Source: Arthrobacter sp. P2b (GTDB lineage: Bacteria > Actinomycetota > Actinomycetes > Actinomycetales > Micrococcaceae). From it: a stretch of DNA of 64,000 nt. Shown in pieces: positions 1-9,385 of the stretch; the stretch's first letter is position 1; every line of letters starts with the position of its first letter. The stretch is taken from positions 830,134 to 894,133 of the forward strand of contig NZ_FVZL01000001.1 of NCBI RefSeq assembly GCF_900168295.1. The letters run 5' to 3'. Under the pieces are notes generated by a model that did not search any database, was not told the origin of the DNA, and saw only the letters and a program-made list of their open reading frames with translations. The position numbers were made by a program, and so were the translations under genes.

Positions 1-1188
<1,188 letters not shown>

Positions 1189-1287
1189 GGGTGGTCCTTT
1201 GCTGTGTCCGGTACTGCTTCGTCCGTGAAGGACGGCGTATTCATCGGCGCTCGGGGCGCCAGGGTCTGGTCTGCGGGTAAGCGGGGG

Positions 1288-1524
1288 CTAAATGGCCCGG
1301 GCAGTCCCGGGGGCAGAGTCGTGCTGGTCGGAGCCCGCCGATGTTGCTGCGGCCAGCAGTTCCGGGGGCAGGAGAAGGGGGATGCCGTCCTCTATCGCGT
1401 AGCGGGGCTTCACGCCTGTTTCCCCGGCAGTGGTAGCTACCAGTTCCTCGCCGTCCTGGACCAGGGGTGAACCCGTCACGGGACAACGCAGGACGGACAG
1501 CAGTTCGGGACTGATCTTTGGCAT
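1288..1524 (-). CDS. Trm112-family small protein
   Basis: A 78-residue protein of the Trm112/YcaR family (known from PF03966). Eukaryotic Trm112 activates methyltransferases; the role of the bacterial form is not settled. The text VLRCPVTGSPLV followed by YAIEDGIPLLLP is the typical bacterial pattern, with one cysteine rather than the four of a full zinc ribbon. Two start codons are close together. The ATG at 1533 lies only one base after the GGGAG box, whereas the ATG at 1524 lies ten bases after it, so 1524 is preferred. In many actinobacteria phosphomannomutase and SIS-domain genes sit beside this gene; here DUF3499 follows directly upstream. Confidence 0.85.
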   Translation of the reverse strand: MPKISPELLSVLRCPVTGSPLVQDGEELVATTAGETGVKPRYAIEDGIPLLLPPELLAAATSAGSDQHDSAPGTARAI

Positions 1525-1603
1525 TTGGTTCATGCTCCCTGGCGGGCGCGCTCGCGCCGGTAGCGGACTGGTGTGCAGGTTCCAGCGTACCGTTAGATCC
1601 GAT

Positions 1604-1993
1604 TCAGGACGGCTCGCGCAGGACGCGCAGGTGCCCCCTGCGGGTACCTTCGGTGCCCGGAGGAGCTTCGAGCGCCGAATGGGGACCGCGCTGGGCCGGC
1701 AGCTGCGGCGCCTGGGCGGGCAGGGCCGCGGCGTCCCTGACTGCGTTGGCGAGTGCGAGCAGGTCATCAGGGCCGGGCTGCTGCGGCGTGGACGGCATGG
1801 CCAGTCGCAGGACTTCCCAGCCCCTGGGGACCGTCAACGAATCGGCGTGCTGTTCACAAAGGTCGTAACAATGCGGCTCGGCGTAAGTAGCCAAGGGGCC
1901 GAGAACAGCCGTGGAGTCCGCATAGACGTACGTCAGGGTAGCTACCGCCGACTGGCGGCAGGCAGATCTTGAACACTGACGGATAGCTCCCAC
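1604..1993 (-). CDS. DUF3499 family protein
   Basis: A 129-residue actinobacterial protein of unknown function, recognised as DUF3499 by its conserved N-terminal half. Cys7 and Cys12 (CSRSAC) and Cys42 and Cys46 (HCYDLC, followed by His49) form a pattern that could bind one zinc ion, a ribbon-like arrangement; this is inference. The middle segment VYADSTAVLGPLATYAEP is near-invariant in the family. The C-terminal 50 residues are low-complexity and rich in Pro and Ala. The start is a GTG at 1993. It is divergent from the zincin-like gene at 2113, a neighbourhood kept in many actinobacteria near whiB2. Confidence 0.85.
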   Translation of the reverse strand: MGAIRQCSRSACRQSAVATLTYVYADSTAVLGPLATYAEPHCYDLCEQHADSLTVPRGWEVLRLAMPSTPQQPGPDDLLALANAVRDAAALPAQAPQLPAQRGPHSALEAPPGTEGTRRGHLRVLREPS

Positions 1994-2112
1994 GACATCA
2001 CAGACTACTCTCTGTACTCGGCAAAACCGTGCATTGGCGCCGCGGGCGTGACGCGCCTTCGCTGCAGGGTGAATCTATCGCGTAAATCATTTCCCGGGTT
2101 TACAGTCAATGT

Positions 2113-2625
2113 ATGCAGTCATCGAACCATGAATCAGGCTTTACGGTCCGGTTGGCTGACCCGGACGCCCCACAGCAGACGGGCGGGGACTCCACGGGCA
2201 GGAGCTTCATGCAGCGCCGCCGGAACCGCCACGGTCGCGGGCTGCGCGGCGAGGTTATGCTTCCCACCCATCCGGGCTACCGGACACGGTCTGACCGGTT
2301 TGATGACATGGTCCTGGATTCGGCCCAGCGGCTGCACGATATCTGGGGCAAGACACTGGACGGCGTCCGGTTTGGCGTGGACGAGATTCCGCCGGACCTC
2401 GAGCAGCTGGCCGCTGACTCCGCCCCCATTCCCATGGGCTCCTACACGCCTGCTTCCGGTGAAGACGGCCCCATGATCACGGTGTACCGGCGCGTCGTGG
2501 AGCAGGCCTGCCCCGGCGTCGAGGAACTTCAGGACCTGGTCCACGACGTGGTGGTGGAGCACACCGCGGAGATGCTGGGCGTTGCCCCTGAAACCCTGGA
2601 CCCGGTGTACCGGCGCCGCTACTGA
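2113..2625 (+). CDS. Zincin-like metallopeptidase family protein with degenerate active site
   Basis: A 170-residue protein of the metallopeptidase family related to PF06262. The core (about residues 70-156) follows the family layout, DGVRFGVDEIPPDL, a central VYRR strand, then the helix that normally carries HExxH. Here that helix reads EHTAEMLG (149-156), so the zinc ligands are not in canonical order and hydrolysis is doubtful. The basic stretch QRRRNRHGRGLRG near residues 36-48 is unusual for a soluble enzyme. TACAGT ends six bases before the ATG at 2113 and no Shine-Dalgarno sequence is visible, so a leaderless mRNA is likely. Confidence 0.8.
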   Translation: MQSSNHESGFTVRLADPDAPQQTGGDSTGRSFMQRRRNRHGRGLRGEVMLPTHPGYRTRSDRFDDMVLDSAQRLHDIWGKTLDGVRFGVDEIPPDLEQLAADSAPIPMGSYTPASGEDGPMITVYRRVVEQACPGVEELQDLVHDVVVEHTAEMLGVAPETLDPVYRRRY

Positions 2626-2640
2626 CGCACCCAGCCCCAA

Positions 2641-2663
2641 CCGCCCGGAGGGTCTCCGGGCGG
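2641..2663. terminator. Convergent hairpin between the zincin-like gene and DUF5719
   Basis: Perfect 10-bp inverted repeat (2641-2650 with 2654-2663) around a three-base loop, placed between two converging genes. There is no clear run of T on either side, so it may act as a barrier or a weak bidirectional terminator. Confidence 0.5.
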
Positions 2664-2673
2664 CACCCCGGTT

Positions 2674-4335
2674 TCAGTAGCTGATGGTGACCGGTACCGT
2701 TTCCTGCCCCGCCGCAGCGGGCTGGAAGGCAAGGGATGAGACGTCATTCCGGCCGTCCTGTTCCACAAGGACAGCGCCGTAGGCGGCATCCCCGGATGCA
2801 GAGACGACGTAGCCAACCACGTCGGCGTCCTCGGCCTTGTCCGGAACGGCGATGGACGCAGTGGTTCCGCCCGCGATGTCGGCCGTGGACGGTGCCCGGA
2901 CCTTCCCGTCGGCGGTGATTGCCGCGTAGGTGATGGTGGCCCTGGCGTCCAGGGCACCAAAGACCAGCTGACGGGTCCCGCCCCGTGGAACAGGAACCAC
3001 GTGCTGGCTGCCAAGCCGCACCCCGGAGGACGCCCAGGCGACATCGGACGGCTGCCCCTCCTGGGTCCCCCGGCTGATGCGTGTGGCGGCAACAAAGGAG
3101 ACATCGGATGCCGCAGAAACGGTGTAGTGCCCGGCCGGAACGCCCGCAAGCGAAACTTCCGTGATGGAACCGGCTTTGGCGGTGATCACACCGCCGGACG
3201 GCAGGGATTTCTGACCGTCGCGGCCATACACTTTGACCTCCACCACTGCATCCGACGGACCCGGAACAGTGATCTGCAGGGCAGGAGCGGCATCCTCGTA
3301 CCCGGATCTTCCGGTCAAGGCGGCAACTCCGGCCGGATCCTGGATGTCCACGCCGGTCATGACCTGGCGGACCGCGGGGGCCGCCCCGGGTGCGATGAAG
3401 TCCACTCCGCCGGGTGTCAGGCCGCGCAGGACGCTTTGCTGGATAGCCGCCGCAACGGGTCCCCCCGCGCTGCGGACATGGACGCTCAGCTGCGGCTCCC
3501 CCGGAGCCAGACCGGCGAGTACCACCGAGCGTGTGGTGCCGGGTGCCACGAGCAGGCCACGGCTGCCGGGCGCCTGGATCTGACCGTTGCGGCCGAACAA
3601 CTCAAGGCTGACCGTGGCCGGGGTGGTGGAAGCGTTTGTCAGGACCAGCACCGATGTACGGCCCACAGTGGTACTGGCGCCGGCCAGCCACTGGTCGTTG
3701 GACGGCCGCTGGCAGTTGGCGGCCGCTGTTCCCTGGAGGTCACCGTCCGTTGCCGTGAATTTCATCGCTGCCGCAGCCGACGCCTGCTGGTTTGCCAAAG
3801 CATCGGCGCTAACGACTGTTGCCTGGTCCACTTGGCGGTTAGCCAGGACGCCCGCGATGAGTTCCTGGCGCGCACCCTCGGCGGGAACTTCGCCGGAATC
3901 CTTGGCGATCTCGACGGCGGTGGTCCCGTCCAGCAGGGACAGCCGGCTGGACGGCAGCACGCCTGCGGCGCCGAGGATGGCCGCGGTCACCGTACTGGCG
4001 GCCGTGGCGGATTCCGGGCTGAATTGTGGATCAGTGCCTGCCTGGGTGCCTTCCAGCAGCCGGGCGGGGCCCGGACATACGCCCAGGCTTTCTCCTGCGG
4101 GGACGGCGGCAACGGCCGCCGGCAGGTTGCGGCTCGATTCCGGCGCAGGGAGCAAGGATCCCGCGGCCACCACGGCCGCGGCACCCGTCAGGACGAGTGC
4201 AGCGGTGGCGAAACCCGCCAGGGTCCCCTTCCGGCGCTTGCCTTCGGGCCCCTGGTTGCCGGCCCCGCCGGGCGCTTCTCCGGCATCCGTTACCGGGGCG
4301 TCCGGCGCCTGGCCGGACACGGTGTGCTCATGCAT
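2674..4335 (-). CDS. DUF5719 family membrane-anchored extracellular protein
   Basis: A 553-residue protein matching the actinobacterial DUF5719 family, of unknown function. A charged, disordered N-terminus (about 1-37, ending KRRK) precedes one hydrophobic segment (about 39-62). The rest is predicted to be outside the membrane and is made of repeated beta-rich, Val/Thr/Ala-rich stretches resembling immunoglobulin-like modules. The ATG at 4335 overlaps the stop of the large glycosyltransferase and has AAGGA eight bases before it, so the two genes are translationally coupled. Coupling to a membrane glycosyltransferase suggests a joint role in surface polymer assembly; this is inference. Confidence 0.85.
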   Translation of the reverse strand: MHEHTVSGQAPDAPVTDAGEAPGGAGNQGPEGKRRKGTLAGFATAALVLTGAAAVVAAGSLLPAPESSRNLPAAVAAVPAGESLGVCPGPARLLEGTQAGTDPQFSPESATAASTVTAAILGAAGVLPSSRLSLLDGTTAVEIAKDSGEVPAEGARQELIAGVLANRQVDQATVVSADALANQQASAAAAMKFTATDGDLQGTAAANCQRPSNDQWLAGASTTVGRTSVLVLTNASTTPATVSLELFGRNGQIQAPGSRGLLVAPGTTRSVVLAGLAPGEPQLSVHVRSAGGPVAAAIQQSVLRGLTPGGVDFIAPGAAPAVRQVMTGVDIQDPAGVAALTGRSGYEDAAPALQITVPGPSDAVVEVKVYGRDGQKSLPSGGVITAKAGSITEVSLAGVPAGHYTVSAASDVSFVAATRISRGTQEGQPSDVAWASSGVRLGSQHVVPVPRGGTRQLVFGALDARATITYAAITADGKVRAPSTADIAGGTTASIAVPDKAEDADVVGYVVSASGDAAYGAVLVEQDGRNDVSSLAFQPAAAGQETVPVTISY

Positions 4336-7300
4336 TCTGCTGTTCCTTACGCAGGGAGCCCTCATCCCGGGAGAGGCCGGTCCGCGGCCTTCGTGCCGGC
4401 ATGGGGATGGCCAGCATGACAGTCAGGCCAATTACCGTGGCCTGGGCTATTCCTGCCCATGCTGCCCAGGGGTTTTCGTAGCGGATTGTCAGGTGGCCGC
4501 CGGAAGCGGGAAGCGTGAACGCCTGGGACCATCCGGAGGTGGTTGATGTCAGTTTCCGGCCGTCAAGCCAGGCACTCCAACCGGGATCGGCGCGTTCGGC
4601 AAGAACTGCCAGCCGCCCCTCGGGCCCCTCGGGCACCTGGGCATCGACGTCGTTGTAGGCCGACGGCACCAGCGAGACCGTTGATCCGTCCGCGTCCACG
4701 ATCCGGACCCGGTGGGCGATATCCGCGGGCTGCAGGACGGGCTGGTTCAGCGGGGTGATCCGCCAGAGCCATCCCACGTCGGTCTGTCCCACGGCTACGA
4801 GGCCCGGCACCGCGTCCATCCTGCTGGCGGTAAGCTGCGCCGCTGTATCTGCGGAGCGGAGCACAACAAAGCCGACTCCCAGCTGTTCCAGGTCGCTGCG
4901 CGGGTCGACGCCCTGGCCGGCCACGAGGGTTGCCACAACGCGCCGGACGGCCGCTGTGACGTCGTCGTCGTCCCGGACCGTTTCAGCCCCCGGAGCACCA
5001 ATGATGTTCCGTGCGGAAGCGACTGCCGAGAGGCTGTCCAGGGTGGTGCCCGCGCCCCTCATCAGGGAGGCGTCAAAGGAGCCGTTATCCCGCGTGCTGA
5101 TCATGAGGGTGCGCGTCTGCTCGGGGCCTGTTCCGCGGTCGATGGCTGTAGCCGGCAAGGTCCGCGGGCTGGCGGCCTCCACCAGGCGGGCGGCGCCGAA
5201 TCCGGGGGATGCCGGACCTTCAGTGTCGGCAGCGCCAACGGGGCCGGCGGCGGAAACAGCTGCGGGACGGAGCAGGTTGCGGGCAGACCAGGCGGCCATC
5301 CCGGCCATGGGGCCGACGAGCAGCAGCACCATCCCGAAGGCCATGGCGGAACGTGCCGCGGTGCGCTGCTTCGCGGTGCCTGCAACAGCCTTGTCCGCCA
5401 CATTGAGGAAGTGCTCTGCCCCCAGCAGGCCCGCCCCCAGGAACGCGAAGGCAGCGGCGGAAACAGCGGGCCCCGTGAAGGGCGTCACGAGCGTGTCGGC
5501 GTTCATGCCCGTTGCCACGTGGGAGGCCAGCCAGCCGCCGGCCAAGGCGATCGCTCCGGCCACCCACAGTGACCTGGCCGTCCTGGCGCGGCGGCCCGTG
5601 GTGAAAAGTCCCGCCACGGCCAGGACCAGGACTGGCGCACCCACGAGGAGTGCCAACAGCAGGGCCCAGGGGAAGGCGGCGTCCTGGAAGTAGGGAAGGC
5701 CGTCCAGTCCTCCGTCGGGGCCGAAGGCCAACGGCTGGCCCAGGAGCTGCTGCCAGAGCGGGGCGGCGGTGAAGCCGAGGGGCAGGCCCGGATCCGCGAG
5801 CAGCGCCCTCGGTTTGTCGAGCACGGTCAGGCCGAATGGAATGAAGAGCGCGGCGCTTGGCAGCAGGGCCCACCACACGGTGCGGCCGCGGCGGCCCAGC
5901 AGGAGCCCGCAGAGCGCGATCACGGCGGTTGCAGGAATCAGGAGGGAGGGCGCAGATGCAGCGACAACCGCCAGAGCAAGTCCTGCTGCCGCCGCCGCCG
6001 TCCATGACGGTGTGCCGTTGATCCCGGGCCGGACAGGAGGCCGGTCCCCGCGGCGCCCGTCCGCGGCAGGCAGAGTGAACCGTCCGTGTCCCACCGCCGA
6101 GCCGGTGGCGCGCAGCAGGGCAAGGACCAGCAGGGGGATCATGAGATGGGCAATCAGGGCGCCGGCACGGCCTTGGTTCAGGGCCACCTGGAGAGCGGGG
6201 GAAGCGGCCCAGAAGATTGCGGCAGCGAGGCGCAGGCGGCGTCGGACTGTCAATCCGCCCGCAGCAAACCAGGCGGTAAGGGCGGACAACGGGGTGCTGA
6301 GCAGGAGGAGCCAGGCCATGGCTGTATTGGCATCCCCGCCGCCGAGGACGCCGAGGATCCACAGGACGTAGCCGAAGGGGTCGCCCCTTCCCGGGAGTCC
6401 GGCGCCCAGGCTGATCCACCAGCTGGAGGCGTGGTGCCAGATGTCACCGAGACCCGCAGAAACCGGTATGAGTGCCCCGCCGGCAACGGCGTCGGCGCGG
6501 AACAGCCCGGCGAGTCCGAGAAGTGAAGCGACGGATGCGATGATGACCGCCGCCAGGGCCCCATTGCCTACCCACCCGCGTTTGCTGGTGGCCAGGGCAG
6601 CGAAATCGTCGGAGGAGTCGCCGCTGGGCTGGTGCGCCAGCGGGTCATGTTCGAGGTCGTCAGCCGGGCTGTTGTCCGAACCGATGGCCTCCATGAGCGA
6701 CCGCCTGTGGCTCCACACCTCCCGCCGGGGTGTCTGCAGCTTGCGGATGACAGAGCGGCGGATCCGCCGCGACTGCCGGGCTGCCCGGCGGGCCCGCGCC
6801 ACTGCCCTGGGCCTGCCCAGTGCGGCAACGGTGGCAGCCAGTTGGGAAATCCCGTGCCCCGGGTCCTTGACTGCAATGCTAAGGACCAGCTTGAAGAGAC
6901 TGCCCAGCAGCGCGCCGGCAGCATGGACCGGCACCATCCAGAGCGGCGAGTGCTTGAGCCGCAGGTGAACCTGCGCTTTTCGGGCCGCTGCGGGATTGCC
7001 CAATGCATGGGGCCGGTGGGCCACGTGGAACATGCGGGCGGCAGGGACAACCACAACCCGATGGCCCGCGAGGCGGTTGCGCCAGCAGAAGTCGACGTCG
7101 TCTCCGCTGCCCGGAAGTGCGGGATCGAAGCCGCCCAGCTGCTCCCAGACGTCACGGCGAACCAGCATTCCGGCCGAATTCACGGCGAACGTATCGCTGC
7201 GGCCGTCGTACTGCCCCTGGTCGAGCTCATCGGCGTCGATAAGGGTGAGCCGCTCGGCCCAGCGGCTGGTGGAGAGGCCGACATCGATCAGCTTCCGTTC

Positions 7301-7678
7301 CTCGTGCCAGTCCAGCTGCTTGCAGCCGGCGACGGTCACGGAGGGCGCGCGCTCCACGGCGGCGAGCAGTTCAGCAAGGGCTTCCGGTGCAGGGGCGGCA
7401 TCGTCATGCAGCAGCCAGATCCACTCCGGCATGGCGTCCGCCCCGCCGGCCACCCGGGGCGCGAGTCCTCCGAGGCCCGCGGAAACCGCGGCCCCCATCC
7501 CGCCTTTCCCGCGTTCATGGCTCAGGACGCTATGTGCACCAAAGGCCCGCTCAAGGAGGGCCAGCGAGTGATCGCGGGATCCGGTATCGACGCCGATGGC
7601 ACGGTCCACGGACCGGGTCTGGTCCGCCAAAGCCGAGAGGGTCCTGGGGAGATAGGCACTGCCGTTGTGGGCAACCAC
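4328..7678 (-). CDS. Large membrane-bound family 2 glycosyltransferase
   Basis: An approximately 1116-residue protein with an N-terminal GT-A domain (about 1-230). It shows the nucleotide-sugar site DTGSRD, an HDD metal motif (WLLHDDAAP) and the acceptor-side motif GDDVDFCWRN. A hydrophobic hairpin follows near 245-270, then about a dozen membrane segments between about 370 and 800, an extracytoplasmic region, and a last membrane helix near 1078-1098. It probably transfers a sugar to a lipid-linked or surface acceptor. The listed GTG start at 7678 removes the first beta-strand. The frame is open upstream to an ATT at 7706-7708 that overlaps the whiB2 stop and would restore it. No ATG, GTG, TTG or CTG lies between the upstream in-frame stop and 7678. 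Confidence 0.85.
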   Translation of the reverse strand: MVAHNGSAYLPRTLSALADQTRSVDRAIGVDTGSRDHSLALLERAFGAHSVLSHERGKGGMGAAVSAGLGGLAPRVAGGADAMPEWIWLLHDDAAPAPEALAELLAAVERAPSVTVAGCKQLDWHEERKLIDVGLSTSRWAERLTLIDADELDQGQYDGRSDTFAVNSAGMLVRRDVWEQLGGFDPALPGSGDDVDFCWRNRLAGHRVVVVPAARMFHVAHRPHALGNPAAARKAQVHLRLKHSPLWMVPVHAAGALLGSLFKLVLSIAVKDPGHGISQLAATVAALGRPRAVARARRAARQSRRIRRSVIRKLQTPRREVWSHRRSLMEAIGSDNSPADDLEHDPLAHQPSGDSSDDFAALATSKRGWVGNGALAAVIIASVASLLGLAGLFRADAVAGGALIPVSAGLGDIWHHASSWWISLGAGLPGRGDPFGYVLWILGVLGGGDANTAMAWLLLLSTPLSALTAWFAAGGLTVRRRLRLAAAIFWAASPALQVALNQGRAGALIAHLMIPLLVLALLRATGSAVGHGRFTLPAADGRRGDRPPVRPGINGTPSWTAAAAAGLALAVVAASAPSLLIPATAVIALCGLLLGRRGRTVWWALLPSAALFIPFGLTVLDKPRALLADPGLPLGFTAAPLWQQLLGQPLAFGPDGGLDGLPYFQDAAFPWALLLALLVGAPVLVLAVAGLFTTGRRARTARSLWVAGAIALAGGWLASHVATGMNADTLVTPFTGPAVSAAAFAFLGAGLLGAEHFLNVADKAVAGTAKQRTAARSAMAFGMVLLLVGPMAGMAAWSARNLLRPAAVSAAGPVGAADTEGPASPGFGAARLVEAASPRTLPATAIDRGTGPEQTRTLMISTRDNGSFDASLMRGAGTTLDSLSAVASARNIIGAPGAETVRDDDDVTAAVRRVVATLVAGQGVDPRSDLEQLGVGFVVLRSADTAAQLTASRMDAVPGLVAVGQTDVGWLWRITPLNQPVLQPADIAHRVRIVDADGSTVSLVPSAYNDVDAQVPEGPEGRLAVLAERADPGWSAWLDGRKLTSTTSGWSQAFTLPASGGHLTIRYENPWAAWAGIAQATVIGLTVMLAIPMPARRPRTGLSRDEGSLRKEQQNA

Positions 7679-7707
7679 AACGGCAGTGACATAAACATCC
7701 TGGTGAA

Positions 7708-8241
7708 TTAGATTGCTCGCTTCCTCAGCCGCCGGCGCTCACGCTCGGACAGGCCTCCCCAAATGCCGAACCGTTCGTCATTGGCCAGCGCGTATTCAAG
7801 GCATTGCGACCGCACGTTGCAGGCACCGCACACCTTTTTGGCATCGCGGGTGGAGCCGCCCTTCTCCGGGAAGAAGGCCTCGGGGTCCGTCTGGGCGCAC
7901 AAAGCGTCAGTTTGCCAGCCGAGTTCGCCTTCGTCGTCGAAGTCCTGTTGGAAGGGCAGTCCGATCCACACAGGCTGGGCCGTGCCGGGCGCAGCCAGCT
8001 CCATGGGCGGGTCGAGGTCGTCTTCAAGGTCCCCGCCGCCGTCCAGGAGGGCCTCATGCGCGGCAAGGAATGCCGTGGCCTGGTCCTCCAGGATGCCGCT
8101 GGCATTCCGGTTGTACCGCTCCGCAGCTTCAGGATCAGCAGGATCCACGTACCAATCGCTCGGCACCCCCCGTGCACGGTATTTTGCCGTTGCCTGGCCG
8201 GCCACGACGGCATCTTCCTGGATACGCTCTGCTTGCCCCAC
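7708..8241 (-). CDS. whiB2: WhiB-family iron-sulfur transcriptional regulator, WhiB2 type
   Basis: A 177-residue regulator. The four cluster-binding cysteines are Cys115, Cys138, Cys141 and Cys147 (C-x22-C-x2-C-x5-C), followed by GIWGG (158-162) and a basic C-terminus ending RRRLRKRAI, the DNA-binding part of the family. WhiB2/WhmD proteins act in septation and cell division in actinobacteria and bind the primary sigma factor. The N-terminal 110 residues are a long acidic extension. The GTG at 8241 is chosen because AGGAGG lies six bases before it. The promoter upstream carries a palindrome (see 8329-8357). The gene is followed without a gap by the large glycosyltransferase. Confidence 0.93.
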   Translation of the reverse strand: MGQAERIQEDAVVAGQATAKYRARGVPSDWYVDPADPEAAERYNRNASGILEDQATAFLAAHEALLDGGGDLEDDLDPPMELAAPGTAQPVWIGLPFQQDFDDEGELGWQTDALCAQTDPEAFFPEKGGSTRDAKKVCGACNVRSQCLEYALANDERFGIWGGLSERERRRLRKRAI

Positions 8242-8631
8242 GGCGACCCTCCTGATGTTGCAGCCTCTGCCTGGATACGTGGGCACTCGGTTGTGTGCCG
8301 GTATTTGCGCAGTCGCTTTAGATACCTAATTACACGTGTGTAACTAGGGCGAGTCAAGCCGCGGCCGGGATAATAATCACTGAAGTTCCCCAACGCCGCG
8401 TACGCCACGCCCGGGAATTTTCCTCCGCAGGCCGCCAAGCGGCGGGCACCATAGGCCTGGGCGGCAAATTTGCCCGAAAAACCCGCGCCACTGGCGGGAA
8501 GTTACCCGGATTCAGCATAAATAGCAAGCACGCTTAGCATCGCATGTGATAAACATCACTTTCGGCGCGGTGCTTCATAGCCTGCGGAGAAACCGGATGA
8601 CCCGCCGCCGGGCCGGTGGCAGGATGGTGCC
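8242..8631. other. Divergent intergenic region between whiB2 and the TIGR03089 gene
   Basis: About 390 bases without a coding sequence. The left part holds the whiB2 promoter, palindrome and an 80-base leader. The right part (about 8480-8631) is relatively AT-rich. It ends in CAGGAT six bases before the ATG at 8632, resembling the leaderless -10 elements seen elsewhere in the window. I see no small open reading frame with a ribosome site. Confidence 0.6.
8329..8357 (-). promoter_or_regulatory. whiB2 promoter with overlapping palindromic operator
   Basis: On the minus strand TTGACT (8357-8352) is followed after exactly 17 bases by TGTAAT (8334-8329), a good primary-sigma promoter that predicts a start near 8322 and a leader of about 80 bases. 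The 14-bp palindrome TTACACACGTGTAA (8343-8330) covers most of the -10 element and the spacer, so a bound protein would block the promoter. The binding protein is unknown. Confidence 0.7.
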
Positions 8632-9330
8632 ATGACTACTCCTGCGCTCGATCTGATGGCCAGCCTTCGTTCAGGGAACTCAACGTCGCCGCGGCTTACC
8701 TGGTACGGCCCGGACGCGGAACGGGTGGAACTCTCCGGACGGGTCCTGGACAACTGGGTGGCCAAGACCAGCAATCTGCTGCAGGACGAACTGGACGCAG
8801 CCCCCGGAATGCGGCTTCGCCTCGAGCTGCCTGCACATTGGAAGGCAATGGTGTGGGCACTTGCCAGCTGGCAACTCGGCCTTGAAACCGTGCTGGAGGG
8901 AGGCCCTGCGGACTTCCTGGTCACGGCAGATCCGGAATCAGTGGACGGCAGGTACGACGCCGTCATCGCCGTCGCGCTTCCCGCTCTCGCCATGCGCTGG
9001 CCGGGGGAGCTTCCTGCGGGTTGCATCGACTACGCTGCGGAAGTGCGCTCCCACGGCGACATCTTCATGGCACATGCAGACGCGGACCCGGCTGTATCAG
9101 CACTCGTGGACCGGGAGGGCCGCGGGCACCTGCACCGGGATCTGCTCGACGGTTTCGCCGTTGCCCATGATGAGGGCGTGCGGCTCCATATACCTGCCGG
9201 CACCGGTCTTGAGGCAGCACTGGCGAACGCCCTGGGAGCGTGGAAGCAGGGCGGCTCGGTGGTCCTCACGCATCCAGACGTGGAGCTGACGGACAAGCTG
9301 CTGGCCGCCGAGCGTATCCACGGCAAATAG
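8632..9330 (+). CDS. TIGR03089 family protein
   Basis: A 232-residue actinobacterial protein recognised as the TIGR03089 family. That family resembles a fragment of the AMP-binding acyl/adenylate-forming enzymes but lacks their P-loop and catalytic lysine region. Typical features are LTWYGPDAERVELSGRVLDNWVAK near the N-terminus and the WALASWQLGLE helix near residues 75-85. Its function is unknown. In other actinobacteria it also sits near LCP, GtrA and purK/purE genes, as here. CAGGAT ends six bases before the ATG and there is no Shine-Dalgarno sequence, so the message may be leaderless. It converges on the GtrA gene. Confidence 0.85.
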   Translation: MTTPALDLMASLRSGNSTSPRLTWYGPDAERVELSGRVLDNWVAKTSNLLQDELDAAPGMRLRLELPAHWKAMVWALASWQLGLETVLEGGPADFLVTADPESVDGRYDAVIAVALPALAMRWPGELPAGCIDYAAEVRSHGDIFMAHADADPAVSALVDREGRGHLHRDLLDGFAVAHDEGVRLHIPAGTGLEAALANALGAWKQGGSVVLTHPDVELTDKLLAAERIHGK

Positions 9331-9385
9331 TGTTCCCGCCCCGGCTGGCTTTCCACAGCCGGCCCGCCTGAGCCGGAGAGGCCTG

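Noticed and set aside
1189..1290. Possible SAH riboswitch upstream of ahcY
   Set aside because: Only a small CGTCC-type hairpin is present; the conserved cores and pseudoknot of the SAH riboswitch are not seen.
3001..4419. Long plus-strand frame over the DUF5719 gene
   Set aside because: Shadow frame with no ribosome site or family motifs; DUF5719 is coupled to its upstream neighbour on the other strand.
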